DNA from: Mesorhizobium hawassense
GTDB taxonomy: Bacteria > Pseudomonadota > Alphaproteobacteria > Rhizobiales > Rhizobiaceae
DNA: 59,496 nucleotides
Direction: 5' to 3'
Assembly: GCF_003289945.1 (NCBI RefSeq)
Contig: NZ_QMBP01000029.1
Coordinates: 1 to 59,496, forward strand
The notes beneath the pieces are model-generated. The model did not search any database, was not told the origin of the DNA, and saw nothing but the letters and a program-made list of their open reading frames with translations. Positions 44,929 through 53,943 of this stretch are shown here, piece after piece. Each line of letters opens with the position of its first letter. Position 1 is the stretch's first letter. The translations under genes were made by a program, and so were the position numbers.

Positions 44929-45890
44929 ATGCGCCGTGTCCTCGTCAAAGGCGCCGGTGTAGCAGGACTCACCGTCGCCCATGAATTGGCCGAGCGGGGA
45001 GCGTCGGTCACCGTTGCTGAAATTCGGAGCCAGGTGGGCGGCAATGCCTCCTGGCTCGCCGGCGGCATGCTCGCCCCCTAGTGCGAACGCGAAAGCGCCG
45101 AGAAGGCGGTTGTCACGCTCGGCAGAACTTCGGCCGACTGGTGGGAAAGGGCACTACCTGGGCTCGGGACAAGAGCCGGCACTCTCGTCGTCGCCCAAGC
45201 GCGTGACGCCTTCGAGCTTGCCCGCTTTGCGGCTCGTACCCGCAATCATGAGTCCGTCGACGAAAAGGCGGTTGCCGCCCTTGAGCCCGATCTTGCCGGT
45301 CGCTTCCGCCAGGGCCTGTTCTTTGCCGGCGAGGCTCATCTCGATCCCCGTCGGGCTCTCGAAGCCCTTGTCGATAAACTGCGCGCGATGGGCGTCGTCT
45401 TCCTTTTCGAGGTGGGCGAGGTGGTCCTTTCCGGCTTTGATCGGGTGATCGACTGCACGGGCATCGTGCGGGCCGACGACGACTTGCGGGGTGTGCGCGG
45501 CGAAATGCTGCTCCTTCGCAGGCGTGATGTCTCGCTTGCCCGGCCGGTGCGTCTCCTCCATCCGCGTCATCCGATCTATGTAGTGCCGCGGGCCGATCAT
45601 CACTTCATGGTCGGCGCGACATGATCGAAAGCGACCATGACGGACCGATCACCGCCCGTTCGCTGATGGAGCTGCTCAACGCGGCCTACGCACTGCATCC
45701 GGCGTTCGGTGAGGCCGAAATCGTCGAGACGGGAGTGGGCGTGCGCCCGGCCTATCCCGACAATCTGCCGCGGGTGAAGTGTTGGAAGGAGGGCACGATC
45801 ACGATCAACGGCCTTTACCGGCACGGCTTCCTGCTCTCACCGGCCATGGCCGAGCAGGCTGCGGGCCTCTCTTCAATTCATCTGCCGACA
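44929..45890 (+). pseudogene. thiO: ThiO (glycine oxidase), nonsense and frameshift mutant
   Basis: It begins MRRVLVKGAGVAGLTVAHEL (FAD motif) and codes normally until codon 51, where MLAPWCERE is interrupted by TAG at 45079-45081. Reading resumes in the same frame to GIVRADDDLRGVRGEMLLLR and IYVVPRADHHFMVGAT, then a frameshift near 45,622 leads to ESDHDGPITARSLMELLNAA and PAYPDNLPRV. The last frame runs without a stop into thiS. ThiO supplies dehydroglycine for the thiazole ring; this copy is dead. Confidence 0.9.
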
Positions 45891-45917
45891 ACTCATCTGC
45901 CGGCCTGGAGACTAAAA

Positions 45918-46115
45918 ATGAAGCTGATCGTCAATGGCGAAGCGCTTGAGGTCGAGGCGACGACGCTCGCCACCCTTTTGAAGGAGCTCGACTACGAGGG
46001 CGGCTGGTTCGCCACCGCGCTCAATGGCGATGTCGTGCCCGCCGCAGCACGCCCTGAATTCCATTTGAGTGACGGCGACCGGATCGAAATCCTGTCGCCC
46101 ATGCAGGGAGGCTAG
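45918..46115 (+). CDS. thiS: Sulfur-carrier protein ThiS
   Basis: The 65-residue ubiquitin-like carrier ends in the required Gly-Gly (EILSPMQGG), which is thiocarboxylated to donate sulfur to ThiG. LIVNGEALEVEATTLATLLK and FATALNGDVVP are typical. ATG 45918 has TGGAG upstream. Because the thiO stop is lost, a read-through ThiO-ThiS fusion from 45621 is possible, but the own start should suffice. Followed by thiG after 3 bases. Confidence 0.93.
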   Translation: MKLIVNGEALEVEATTLATLLKELDYEGGWFATALNGDVVPAAARPEFHLSDGDRIEILSPMQGG

Positions 46116-46118
46116 CCG

Positions 46119-46892
46119 ATGTTCGATCTTTTCGGGACAAAGCTTGCCTCGCGCCTGCTGCTGGGCACCGCCCAATATCCTTCGCCGGCGATCCTTGCCG
46201 AGGCTGTCAAAGCGTCGGGCACCTCGGTGGTGACCGTCTCGCTGCGCCGGGAAATAGCCGGCGGCAGGGCCGGCGAGAAATTCTGGTCGCTGATCCGCTC
46301 GCTCGGTGTGAGGGTGCTGCCCAACACCGCCGGCTGCCATTCGGTCAAGGAAGCCGTGGCGACCGCGAAGATGGCGCGCGAGGTCTTCGACACGTCCTGG
46401 ATCAAGCTCGAGGTGATCGGTAACCACGACACGCTGCAGCCCGACGTTTTCGGCCAGGTCGAGGCGGCACGCATCCTTTGCGACGACGGTTTCGACGTAT
46501 TCCCCTATACCACCGACGACCTTGTCGTCGCCGAGCGGCTGCTCGATGCGGGCTGCAAGGTCCTGATGCCGTGGTGCGCGCCGATCGGTTCGGCGCTCGG
46601 ACCGGTCAACATCATGGCGCTGCGCTCGCTGCGCGGGCATTTCCCCGGCGTCCCTTTGATCGTCGATGCGGGGCTCGGACGGCCGTCGCACGCGGCAACC
46701 ATCATGGAACTCGGCTTTGACGCCGTGCTCCTGAACACGGCGGTCGCCAAGGCGGCCGATCCGGTCGGCATGGCGCGTGCTTTCAGCAAGACGGTCGATG
46801 CTGGCCGCGAAGCCTATGGTTCGGGACTGCTCGAGCCGCGCGACGTCGCTGTGCCATCGACGCCTACCATCGGCAGGGCGGTTTTTTCATGA
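46119..46892 (+). CDS. thiG: Thiazole synthase ThiG
   Basis: This 257-residue TIM-barrel enzyme forms the thiazole phosphate from DXP, dehydroglycine and ThiS-thiocarboxylate. LASRLLLGTAQYPSPAILAE, LPNTAGCHSVKEAVATAKMA, TSWIKLEVIGN, MPWCAPIGSALG and DAGLGRPSHAATIMELGFDA are typical, with the Schiff-base Lys in WIKLEV. Complete. Overlaps thiE by ATGA. Without the local ThiO it depends on a source of dehydroglycine elsewhere. Confidence 0.96.
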   Translation: MFDLFGTKLASRLLLGTAQYPSPAILAEAVKASGTSVVTVSLRREIAGGRAGEKFWSLIRSLGVRVLPNTAGCHSVKEAVATAKMAREVFDTSWIKLEVIGNHDTLQPDVFGQVEAARILCDDGFDVFPYTTDDLVVAERLLDAGCKVLMPWCAPIGSALGPVNIMALRSLRGHFPGVPLIVDAGLGRPSHAATIMELGFDAVLLNTAVAKAADPVGMARAFSKTVDAGREAYGSGLLEPRDVAVPSTPTIGRAVFS

Positions 46893-47493
46893 AGCTCGGT
46901 CCCTTCTACCTGATCGTCGACAGCACCGCCTGGATCGAGCGGCTGGTGCCGCTCGGCGTCAGGCTGGTGCAACTCCGCATCAAGAATATGGACGAGGACG
47001 GGCTGCGCGCGGAAATCCGCAAGGCGAGAGCGCTGTGCGCCCGACACCATTGCCAGCTTATCGTCAACGATCATTGGCGCCTCGCGATCGAGGAGGGCTG
47101 CGACTTCGTCCATCTCGGCCAGGAGGATCTGCGGACCGCAAACCTCCCTCAGATACGGGCGGCCGGCATCAGGCTCGGGCTGAGCACCCATGATCATGAC
47201 GAACTGGAGATGGCCATGGCCGCCAAGCCCGACTATGTTGCGCTGGGTCCCGTCTATCCGACCATCCTGAAGAAGATGAAATGGGCACCGCAGGGGCTCG
47301 AAAGGGTTCGCGCCTGGAAGAACGCCGTCGCACCCATTCCGCTGGTCGCCATTGGGGGTCTCAATCCCGAGCGGCTTGATGGGGTTTTCGAGGCCGGACC
47401 GACAGCGCGGCGGTGGTGACGGACATAACGCTGAACCCAGATCCCGATGCGCGCACCGCGCAATGGATCGAAAAGACGGAGGAATGGCGCTGA
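46889..47493 (+). pseudogene. thiE: ThiE (thiamine phosphate synthase), 3' frameshift
   Basis: Reading is intact from MKLGPFYLIVDSTAWIERLV through QLIVNDHWRLAIEEGCDFVH, HLGQEDLRTAN and VALGPVYPTILKKMKW to PLVAIGGLNPERLDGVFEAG. There a one-base deletion (around 47,400) diverts the frame to a stop at 47,419. The correct ending (ADSAAVVTDITLNPD and about 20 more residues, to 47493) is still present in the next frame. ThiE joins HMP-PP and thiazole phosphate. Loss of the last helix probably destroys activity, though the active site residues precede it. Confidence 0.85.
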
Positions 47494-48299
47494 GTCAAAA
47501 CCTGAATGTGCTTGTCGTTGGCGGATCGGACTCCAGTGGGGGTGCCGGAATTGCGCGCGATATCGAGACGATCTCTTCAATCGGCCTGCGCACTTGCGTT
47601 GCTGTCACTGCGGTAACGGTGCAGACGCACCACGCAGTCGGGGATATCCGTCACATGCAACCCGGCCTGGTGGCCGATCAAATGCGGGCGGCGTTCCAGG
47701 CCAACGCGGTGGCGGCCATCAAAATCGGCATGCTCGCAACTGCGCAGATCATCGCTGCTGTCGCCGCCGTGCTGCGCGAAAATGCGCGGATACCGGCAAT
47801 CCTCGATCCGGTGCTGGCTTCCTCGTCGGGCAGGCCGCTGCTGGAATCGGGTGCGATCGACGTCATGAAGCGTGATCTCATGCCGCTTTGCCGCCTGGTC
47901 ACGCCCAACCTTCTTGAACTGGCGGTGCTGACCGGCTCGGAATTGGCCGCGGGCGACGATGACGCGCTGCGGCAGGAGAGGCGTTTGCTTGCGGAAGGGC
48001 CGCAGGCGCTGCTCATCAAGGGCGGCCACGCGGAAGGGCCGAGGTCCACAGATATCCTGTTGAGCCGCGGCCGGGAACCCATCCGCTTCGACATGCCGAG
48101 GCTTGCCGGATCGATGCGCGGCACTGGCTGTATCCTGGCCAGCGCGATAGCGGCGTATCTAGCGACCGGGGATTCGATCGAGAAAGCCGTGCTCCAGGCC
48201 AAGCTTCTTGTCTTCGAAAAGATTTCAAAGAACCCGGGTCGCAATAGTCGCCCCTGCTTCGCCTCGAAGGATCATTGTTCGCCGGCCGGTGCCTCATGA
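47484..48299 (+). CDS. thiD: Hydroxymethylpyrimidine/phosphomethylpyrimidine kinase ThiD
   Basis: This 271-residue ribokinase-fold kinase phosphorylates HMP and HMP-P. VLVVGGSDSSGGAGIARDIE at the N-terminus, AVTAVTVQTHHAV, KIGMLATAQIIAAVA, LDPVLASSSGRPLLESGA, TPNLLELAVLTG, and anion-hole GSMRGTGCILASAIAAYLA with catalytic Cys/Asp region. ATG 47484 follows GGAGGA and overlaps the original thiE end by ten bases. Complete and apparently functional, so it could serve HMP salvage even though upstream thi genes are broken. Confidence 0.95.
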   Translation: MALSQNLNVLVVGGSDSSGGAGIARDIETISSIGLRTCVAVTAVTVQTHHAVGDIRHMQPGLVADQMRAAFQANAVAAIKIGMLATAQIIAAVAAVLRENARIPAILDPVLASSSGRPLLESGAIDVMKRDLMPLCRLVTPNLLELAVLTGSELAAGDDDALRQERRLLAEGPQALLIKGGHAEGPRSTDILLSRGREPIRFDMPRLAGSMRGTGCILASAIAAYLATGDSIEKAVLQAKLLVFEKISKNPGRNSRPCFASKDHCSPAGAS

Positions 48300-48645
48300 C
48301 GAAAGCATCTGGATGCTGATTGCTTTTGTGGCTCTGGTTCGTCGATTGATTTTCGGTTCGGCTCACAATAAGCGGCGGGAGCTAGACGTGCAGTCCCCGA
48401 GCATTATCGTGCATCGCCAAACCTCAGTCGACAGGGTGAGGATGCCTATGCCAAATGTTCTTCACGCCAGCGCCTTACGACGCTGCGTCGTGGAGCCGAC
48501 CGCAATCGCTGTCCTCGACGATACAAAAGTGGCGGCGATCCCTGAGGCTCGCAGAATATGAGCAAGGCGGCAATCGCATTTGAGCTGCTTTGCTGACAGC
48601 GAGTGTGCGGGCCGTCCCGAACAAAGATCGCCACGCTCCAGAACT
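48300..48645. other. Intergenic downstream of thiD
   Basis: Conflicting short frames; no clear gene or terminator. Confidence 0.4.
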
Positions 48646-48649
48646 TTCA

Positions 48650-48848
48650 ATCGACCCACCTGTATGATGCCGCCTGCGGGTTTCTCCTCGGCCTCAATAT
48701 CGCTGACCAGGATACTGTCAGACAGAACCTCATGTCGTTCCCCTCTGCACCGCGGGCCAATAGCGGCCCGCTCGGAACTGGCACCCTCCGTCAGCATTGC
48801 GCACATGCCGACTTAGTTTTGCTCATTTCCCGTTTCAAGAGGTGGACT
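48650..48848 (-). pseudogene. groES: groES remnant with duplicated leader
   Basis: The minus strand encodes ILVSDIEAEEKPAGGIIQVG, clearly the N-terminal part of GroES (VLVRRIEAEETTAGGIIIP in the intact copy) but degenerate. Upstream, 48805-48848 matches 42171-42214 in the leader of the intact groES at 39 of 44 positions. The rest of groES and all of groEL are missing: an old groESL duplication, mostly deleted. Confidence 0.75.
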
Positions 48849-48964
48849 CACGTATCATCCCGTGACGCCGCCAGCCCGAAGTCGGCAAACTCCAACCTTC
48901 GAAGGAACCTAGGGACCAAGTTCATATCTGTGCGACGACTGCGCAGACCTGCAGAGAGAGACAA

Positions 48965-49321
48965 TTGGAAGAGCACAACCCCAAGGAAGAACCGATCGAG
49001 ACCGTCTTCCGCAACGGCACGATCACCGTCGTCGGCATATTGCTGGCGTTTTCGCTTGGTTTCGTCACACATTGGGCGGCAAACCCGGTTCCGTGGCGAC
49101 TTTACGACCTGTTCGCAGTGGCCCCAATCCTGGTCGGCATAGCCTCGCAGATGCGGGCGCTGTCGCTGTTGCTCGACATGAGTTCACTGCGACGCCACGT
49201 CTATGAACGCGCCAACCGCATTTTCATGGCCGGCCTCATCCTGACCGATTGCGGCGTCGGGTCGGCAATTCTGCTTGACGTCTTCGAAGTGGCGTCGACG
49301 GGCACGCTGCCTGGAGCGTAA
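48965..49321 (+). CDS. Small integral membrane protein of unknown function
   Basis: The 118-residue product has three hydrophobic segments (about 19-37 VVGILLAFSLGFVTHWA, 47-66 LFAVAPILVGIASQMRALSL, 87-107 FMAGLILTDCGVGSAILLDV) and polar ends, so it is probably a three-helix inner-membrane protein. The TTG start at 48965 follows GAGAGAG. The segment before the third helix (DMSSLRRHVYERANR) is cytoplasmic-type positive. No known domain; similar short membrane proteins occur in rhizobia. Stands alone. Confidence 0.65.
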   Translation: MEEHNPKEEPIETVFRNGTITVVGILLAFSLGFVTHWAANPVPWRLYDLFAVAPILVGIASQMRALSLLLDMSSLRRHVYERANRIFMAGLILTDCGVGSAILLDVFEVASTGTLPGA

Positions 49322-49924
49322 CCAAGGCACCACTATCAAGCGCTTTCGTCCTGTGAGTTCATCTCAGCGCTGTTGCGACTGCTGGCCTCGAACTTGTCGA
49401 GCACGTCTTCAAACTCCAAATGCCGCAGGCCCGTACCACGATCGGTGCGCTTCGACGTAGGATGTTTTCGGCATTCTTCGGGTCCCATGTTGCCCCATTG
49501 GTTCGAAACCGTGCGGCTCGGCCCACCTTGACCGGCATCTCGTCGGGCAGGAATTGCAACAGTTTCTTCAAAGAAATTCATAGACTTTTAGCAACCCGAA
49601 ATCGCTGTGAATGGTAGGCTTATCTCAATATATCAGGTCAGCCAGAGGGTTCAGAACCGCGGCACTTCTATTCTGCGACCGCCGAACCGTCCTGAATCTA
49701 TGACTAAACGCAATAGCAAGAAGAGTCTCTCGCAATGGTTGCTCATATCGGTTCGAAGCAATACATTCGCTGAAATAAGTACGTATCTACTTTAACGCTT
49801 CGAGCGCCTGGTTCGATATAGGCAACGAGATAATTGGTTCGAAAGCTGCAACATCTGCGGAGAGCGCCAAATGATAAATTCCGTACAAAGATTCACTTCT
49901 TTCCAAATGGTTTGATGCTGAACA
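49322..49924. other. No confident gene
   Basis: A minus-strand frame with ATWDPKNAENILRR (about 49,450-49,500) resembles a scrap of a small toxin-like or IS protein, but frames break. The AT-rich part near 49,700-49,900 probably holds the promoter for the ArsR-like gene. A GG-N10-GC at 49836-49849 is a poor sigma-54 match. Confidence 0.4.
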
Positions 49925-50296
49925 ATGATGACACTGGTCAGTCGTCTACGGGCGGCAGCGCATTTTGATCGCCTTCGAATCCTGGGCCTCTGCGCGCATG
50001 CGGATCTAACAGTCTGCGAGCTGGCAGACATTTTGGATCTGCGTCGCGATCGCATTGTGCGACACGTCGGGCTACTCGCCAGAGCCGACTTTCTTTGCTG
50101 CGAAGAACACCGCCCGCTCAAACCAGGAGATAAGGACGGCGGCCTGGTCCAATTGCTAGTCGATCTCCTGCCCCTCTGCGATGGCCATCATGAACGAGAC
50201 TTACAACGGCTCGAAGCGATACAAAGTGAGCAGCCGAAGGGGGACAGCCTGCTTGATCGTCAAATAGATCGACCCAATTGGAGCGCGAGCCCATGA
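49925..50296 (+). CDS. Truncated ArsR-family regulator, SahR-like, upstream of metK
   Basis: The 123-residue product has an ArsR winged helix (RLRAAAHFDRLRILGLCAHA, DLTVCELADILDLRRDRIVR, HVGLLARADFL) followed by LLVDLLPLCDGHHERDLQRL, continuing EAIQSEQ, as in SahR, the S-adenosylhomocysteine-sensing regulator of methionine-cycle genes. SahR normally continues with a methyltransferase-like ligand domain of about 200 residues, which is missing: the frame ends and metK follows. The position directly ahead of metK supports the identity. It probably retains DNA binding but may have lost SAH sensing. The second residue could also be the start (ATGATG). Confidence 0.65.
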   Translation: MMTLVSRLRAAAHFDRLRILGLCAHADLTVCELADILDLRRDRIVRHVGLLARADFLCCEEHRPLKPGDKDGGLVQLLVDLLPLCDGHHERDLQRLEAIQSEQPKGDSLLDRQIDRPNWSASP

Positions 50297-50499
50297 TGGA
50301 CAACTCTGACGAGCGCGCCATCGCGCAGCCCGACACTTACGGACGCTTTTCCTTAGCCTCGGTTGATAGCTGCGTTCACGAACTGCTCCTGAGACAAGAG
50401 CGACAGGAGCGCACGACGCTCAAACTAATCGTCACCCGCAGGCAAGACGGGCTAAGCCAAATGCCCATGCAAACCCCAACAAACCGAAGCGAGGCTTTC

Positions 50500-51696
50500 A
50501 TGGCTAGACAGTTCGTTTTCTCTTCCGAGTCGGTTGGCGCGGGACACCCGGATAAGCTCGCAGACAATATCTCGGACGCAATCCTCGACGCAGTCTTGCG
50601 CTTCGACCCGAAGGCGCGCGTCGCTTGTGAAGCCCTGGTGAAGACATGTGAAGCCTTGGTGAAGACAGGAACCGTCGTTCTGGCTGGCGAGATTACCAGC
50701 GATGTGACGGTCGACTACGGCCAAGTGGCCCGCGATACGATTGTTGATATTGGATACGACGATGAGGCGGTTGGCTTTGACGGCCGGCGTTGCTCCGTCA
50801 TTCATGCCCTCACCGAGCAGTCACCCGACATTAGCCAAGGGGTTGACGAAGGTCGGGGACAAGATCCCGAACAGGGAGCAGGAGACCAAGGCCTCATGTT
50901 CGGCTATGCATGCCGCGAGACCGATACTCTGATGCCTTTGCCCATCCAGCTCGCCCACCGTTTGACGAAAAGACAGGCAGATGTCCGCAAGGCTGGACAG
51001 CTCACCTGGTTGCGCCCCGACATGAAATCCCAAGTCTCCGTGCGCTATGAGGGCTTGTGCCCCGTCGCCCTGGATACCATCGTGGTGTCGACGCAACACA
51101 ATGAGCAGGTCTCGCAAGAGACAGTTCGCGAGGGCGTCATTGAGGAAATAATCAAGCCGGTCCTGCCGACCGACCTGGAAACGAAAGACGTCAGAATTCT
51201 GGTCAACCCAACAGGGCGGTTCGTGGTCGGGGGGCCTCGCGGCGACTGCGGCCTCACCGGACGCAAGATCATCGTCGATTCCTATGGCGGAATGGGGCGT
51301 CACGGCGGCGGCGCCTTTTCTGGCAAGGACCCATCCAAGGTCGACCGCTCGGCTGCCTATGCCGCCCGCTATGTTGCGAAGAATGTGGTGGCTAGTGGAC
51401 TCGCAGACGTCTGCGAGGTGCAGCTTGCTTACGCGATCGGGGTGGCAAGTCCGGTTTCCGTCATGGTCAATACTTTCGGGACAGCAAGGGTCGAGGAAAA
51501 AAGGATCGAGCAGCTCATTCCTGAGCTGTTCGATCTCAAACCGAAGGGCATTATCAAAATGCTTGATCTCTTACGCCCGATTTACCGCAAGACTGCGACT
51601 TATGGTCATTTCGGTCGCGAAGAGCCCGAGTTCACCTGGGAGATGACTGACAGAGCCGACGACTTGCGACGCGAGGCAGGGCTCGCCCCATCTTGA
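50500..51696 (+). CDS. metK: S-adenosylmethionine synthetase MetK (accessory, with 7-residue duplication)
   Basis: The 398-residue enzyme makes SAM from methionine and ATP. SSESVGAGHPDKLADNISDA at the N-terminus, AGEITSDVTVDY, GDQGLMFGYACRETDTLMPL (loop), GRFVVGGPRGDCGLTGRKII and YGGMGRHGGGAFSGKDPSKV (P-loop-like) are all present. ATG 50500 is where homology starts; the frame is open to 50278. An exact-looking in-frame repeat (CEALVKT twice, residues 43-56) inserts seven residues into a normally invariant strand-loop region. The effect on activity is unknown. A truncated SahR-like gene lies upstream. Confidence 0.92.
   Translation: MARQFVFSSESVGAGHPDKLADNISDAILDAVLRFDPKARVACEALVKTCEALVKTGTVVLAGEITSDVTVDYGQVARDTIVDIGYDDEAVGFDGRRCSVIHALTEQSPDISQGVDEGRGQDPEQGAGDQGLMFGYACRETDTLMPLPIQLAHRLTKRQADVRKAGQLTWLRPDMKSQVSVRYEGLCPVALDTIVVSTQHNEQVSQETVREGVIEEIIKPVLPTDLETKDVRILVNPTGRFVVGGPRGDCGLTGRKIIVDSYGGMGRHGGGAFSGKDPSKVDRSAAYAARYVAKNVVASGLADVCEVQLAYAIGVASPVSVMVNTFGTARVEEKRIEQLIPELFDLKPKGIIKMLDLLRPIYRKTATYGHFGREEPEFTWEMTDRADDLRREAGLAPS
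50626..50667 (+). repeat. 21-bp in-frame tandem duplication inside metK
   Basis: TGTGAAGCCCTGGTGAAGACA is followed directly by a second copy differing at one base (CTG to TTG). It adds residues CEALVKT. Confidence 0.95.
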
Positions 51697-52306
51697 AACC
51701 CGCGCCAAAAGGACGCGCAACACCCTTCTATGACCAGACTTCGGCCGGCTGGCATGGAAGAAAGCCAGGGTCCCATAGGCAAACCAAGAAAGCCAAACTT
51801 GCTCGTGCACCTCGACCCCCGTCTTTTTCCCGCTCGCTAGAGCCAAGCGCGAATCTCAATTAAATGCAAATTCTCAATTTAAGTATACAGCTAGACTAAG
51901 TCATTGAAACGTTCACAGCGGAGTTTCAGCAATGAATACAGTGCGACACGCAGCTCTCCTCCTTCCGACTGATCTTCTCGATCTTGCGAGAGACTGCCTC
52001 GATCCGGATGTCGAGCCCGTCTGTCACCATAGATCAGCGCGCGCGGAGAACTGCAATATGCTCTTTGCCGCGATTATCGAGAATACCTACCAAAAGCCGA
52101 AGCGGGGCTGATCGCTGATCTCGAGAAGGGGGTGTTTGGCGTATTCAATGCTTAGACATGTGCCGACGAATTAACCATCCATCTTGGTCGATCATTGCTC
52201 AGAGCAGCATGCTGCGCGCCTCAGCGCATTTTTTGGGTTAAAAAGGAGCCCGAACAAGATGCCCAGGCTCCTGAAGTGGCATCGCATACAAAACAGTAGC
52301 TAAGGA
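51697..52306. other. Intergenic, no gene
   Basis: A plus-strand scrap (TDLLDLARDCLDPDVEP near 51,970-52,020) is not recognisable. Convergent region between metK and the MFS gene. A GC-rich stretch at 52,240-52,270 precedes the MFS stop but no clean terminator was identified. Confidence 0.4.
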
Positions 52307-53929
52307 TCAACTGCTCAGATCGCGCCCGCGTGTCTCGGGCAGCAGAAACACTCCGATCACCGCCGTCAGTCCGGCAAATGCCACTGTGTACCAAAGGCCG
52401 CCGAAGATGTTGCCGGTATTAATCACTACCGCCGTCGCGACGAAGGGGGCGAAGCCGCCGATCCAGCCGTTGCCAAGCTGCAAGGCGACCGAAACACCGC
52501 TATAGCGGATGCGGACGGGAAAGAGCTCGACCAGAAGCGCGCCGAGGGGTCCGTAAACGATCGTGGCGAGGAAGACCAGGCAGAACAGAATTGCGATCAC
52601 CACCGGTCCATTCGGCCGAACGGGGGCATTCGGATCAGGCATTCCGGCTGCCGTCAGAGCCGAGAGCAGTTCGGCTTCGTTAAAAGACTTCATCTCGCTA
52701 TGGTTCACCTGGACCCGAAGCGGCTCCGCGTCGACCTTGACCGCATAGGGAACCGCACGGGCGGTCAGAAGCGACTTGACCTTCTGGCACTTGGTGGTCG
52801 CCTGTGGGCTGAATAACTGCCCGATAAACCATTGATCGTGGTCGCAGTCGTTTCCGACAAGCGTTACCGACGTCCTTGCTCGGAAGTCGGCTAGGGCAGG
52901 ATTGCCATAGGTCGCGAGCGCCTGGAACAGCGGCATGATCAGCAACGCCGACAGCGCACAGCCCGTCACGACGATCCACTTGCGCCCGACCCGGTCCGAA
53001 AGCCAGCCGAAGAACAGGAAGAAGGGCGTGCCGAGCGTCAGCGCGACAAGGAGATAGAAGTTGGCCTGATCATTTGTCATCTTTAGCGTCGTCGTCATGA
53101 AGTAGAGGCTATAGAAATGCCCCGTATACCAGATGACCGCCTGACCGGCGACGACACCGAAGATCGCAACCAGCACGAGGCGCAGATTGCGTCCGTCGAC
53201 GAAGGTCTCTGCTATCGGGTTGGTCGAGCCTTTGCCCTGCGCCTTCATGTCCAGGAACACGGGTGACTCATGCAGCTTCAGGCGAATATAAAGTGAGAGA
53301 ATCAAAAGGAGAATCGAACCGATGAAGGGTAAGCGCCAGCCCCAGCTTGCGAATGCCTCCGGTGACATGGAGGAGCGGCACAGAACGATCGCGATCAGCG
53401 ACACGAACAGACCAAGCGTCGCCGTGATCTGGATCCAACTCGTCGTAAATCCGCGCCGATTGTGATCGCAGTTTTCTGCGACGAAGGTGACAGCGCCGCC
53501 GAACTCGCCGCCGACAGCCAGTCCCTGAAGGAGGCGCAATGCCACCAGCAATGCAGGCGCTGCCCGACCGATGGACTGGTATGTCGGCAAAAGGCCGATG
53601 GCGGCCGTTGCCAGGCCCATGACCAGCATCGTCACGAGAAAAGTCTTCTTTCGGCCGACAAGGTCACCCAGCCGCCCGAACACGACGGCGCCGAAGGGGC
53701 GAAGGACAAAGCCGGCACCAAAGGTCGCGAGCGCTGCGAGAAGTGCCGCGGTTTCGTTACCCTTGGGGAAGAACAGCGTACTGAAGAAGGCGGCAAGCGA
53801 CCCATAGATGAAGAAGTCGTACCATTCAAAAACGGTCCCGAGTGCCGCGGCGAAAACCGTCCGCTTGGTCTTTCGATCGAGGCTTTGGGCGTGCGCAATA
53901 GTTCCAGACGAAATCTCATGAACAGACAT
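52307..53929 (-). CDS. MFS metabolite:H+ symporter (MHS family)
   Basis: The 540-residue, 12-helix transporter has TKRTVFAAALGTVFEWYDFF in helix 1, the loop-2 signature GRLGDLVGRKKTFLVTML and LRLLQGLAVGGEFGGAVTFV, typical of MHS proteins that import organic acids (for example shikimate, citrate, alpha-ketoglutarate). An extra soluble loop of about 90 residues (TLVGNDCDHDQWFIGQLFSP, NHSEMKSFNEAELLSALTAA) between helices 8 and 9 occurs in one MHS subfamily. ATG 53929 has GGGGGAGAG seven bases upstream. It follows the hydrolase gene by 14 bases, forming an operon under a sigma-54 promoter. Substrate unknown, perhaps the hydrolase's ester or acid. Confidence 0.9.
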   Translation of the reverse strand: MSVHEISSGTIAHAQSLDRKTKRTVFAAALGTVFEWYDFFIYGSLAAFFSTLFFPKGNETAALLAALATFGAGFVLRPFGAVVFGRLGDLVGRKKTFLVTMLVMGLATAAIGLLPTYQSIGRAAPALLVALRLLQGLAVGGEFGGAVTFVAENCDHNRRGFTTSWIQITATLGLFVSLIAIVLCRSSMSPEAFASWGWRLPFIGSILLLILSLYIRLKLHESPVFLDMKAQGKGSTNPIAETFVDGRNLRLVLVAIFGVVAGQAVIWYTGHFYSLYFMTTTLKMTNDQANFYLLVALTLGTPFFLFFGWLSDRVGRKWIVVTGCALSALLIMPLFQALATYGNPALADFRARTSVTLVGNDCDHDQWFIGQLFSPQATTKCQKVKSLLTARAVPYAVKVDAEPLRVQVNHSEMKSFNEAELLSALTAAGMPDPNAPVRPNGPVVIAILFCLVFLATIVYGPLGALLVELFPVRIRYSGVSVALQLGNGWIGGFAPFVATAVVINTGNIFGGLWYTVAFAGLTAVIGVFLLPETRGRDLSS

Positions 53930-53943
53930 GTCGTGCTCTCCCC

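Noticed and set aside
49834..49850. GG-N10-GC (TTGGTTCGAAAGCTGCA) upstream of the SahR-like gene as a sigma-54 promoter
   Set aside because: Three mismatches to the TGGCACG-N4-TTGC consensus and no activator site; dinucleotide spacing alone occurs by chance.
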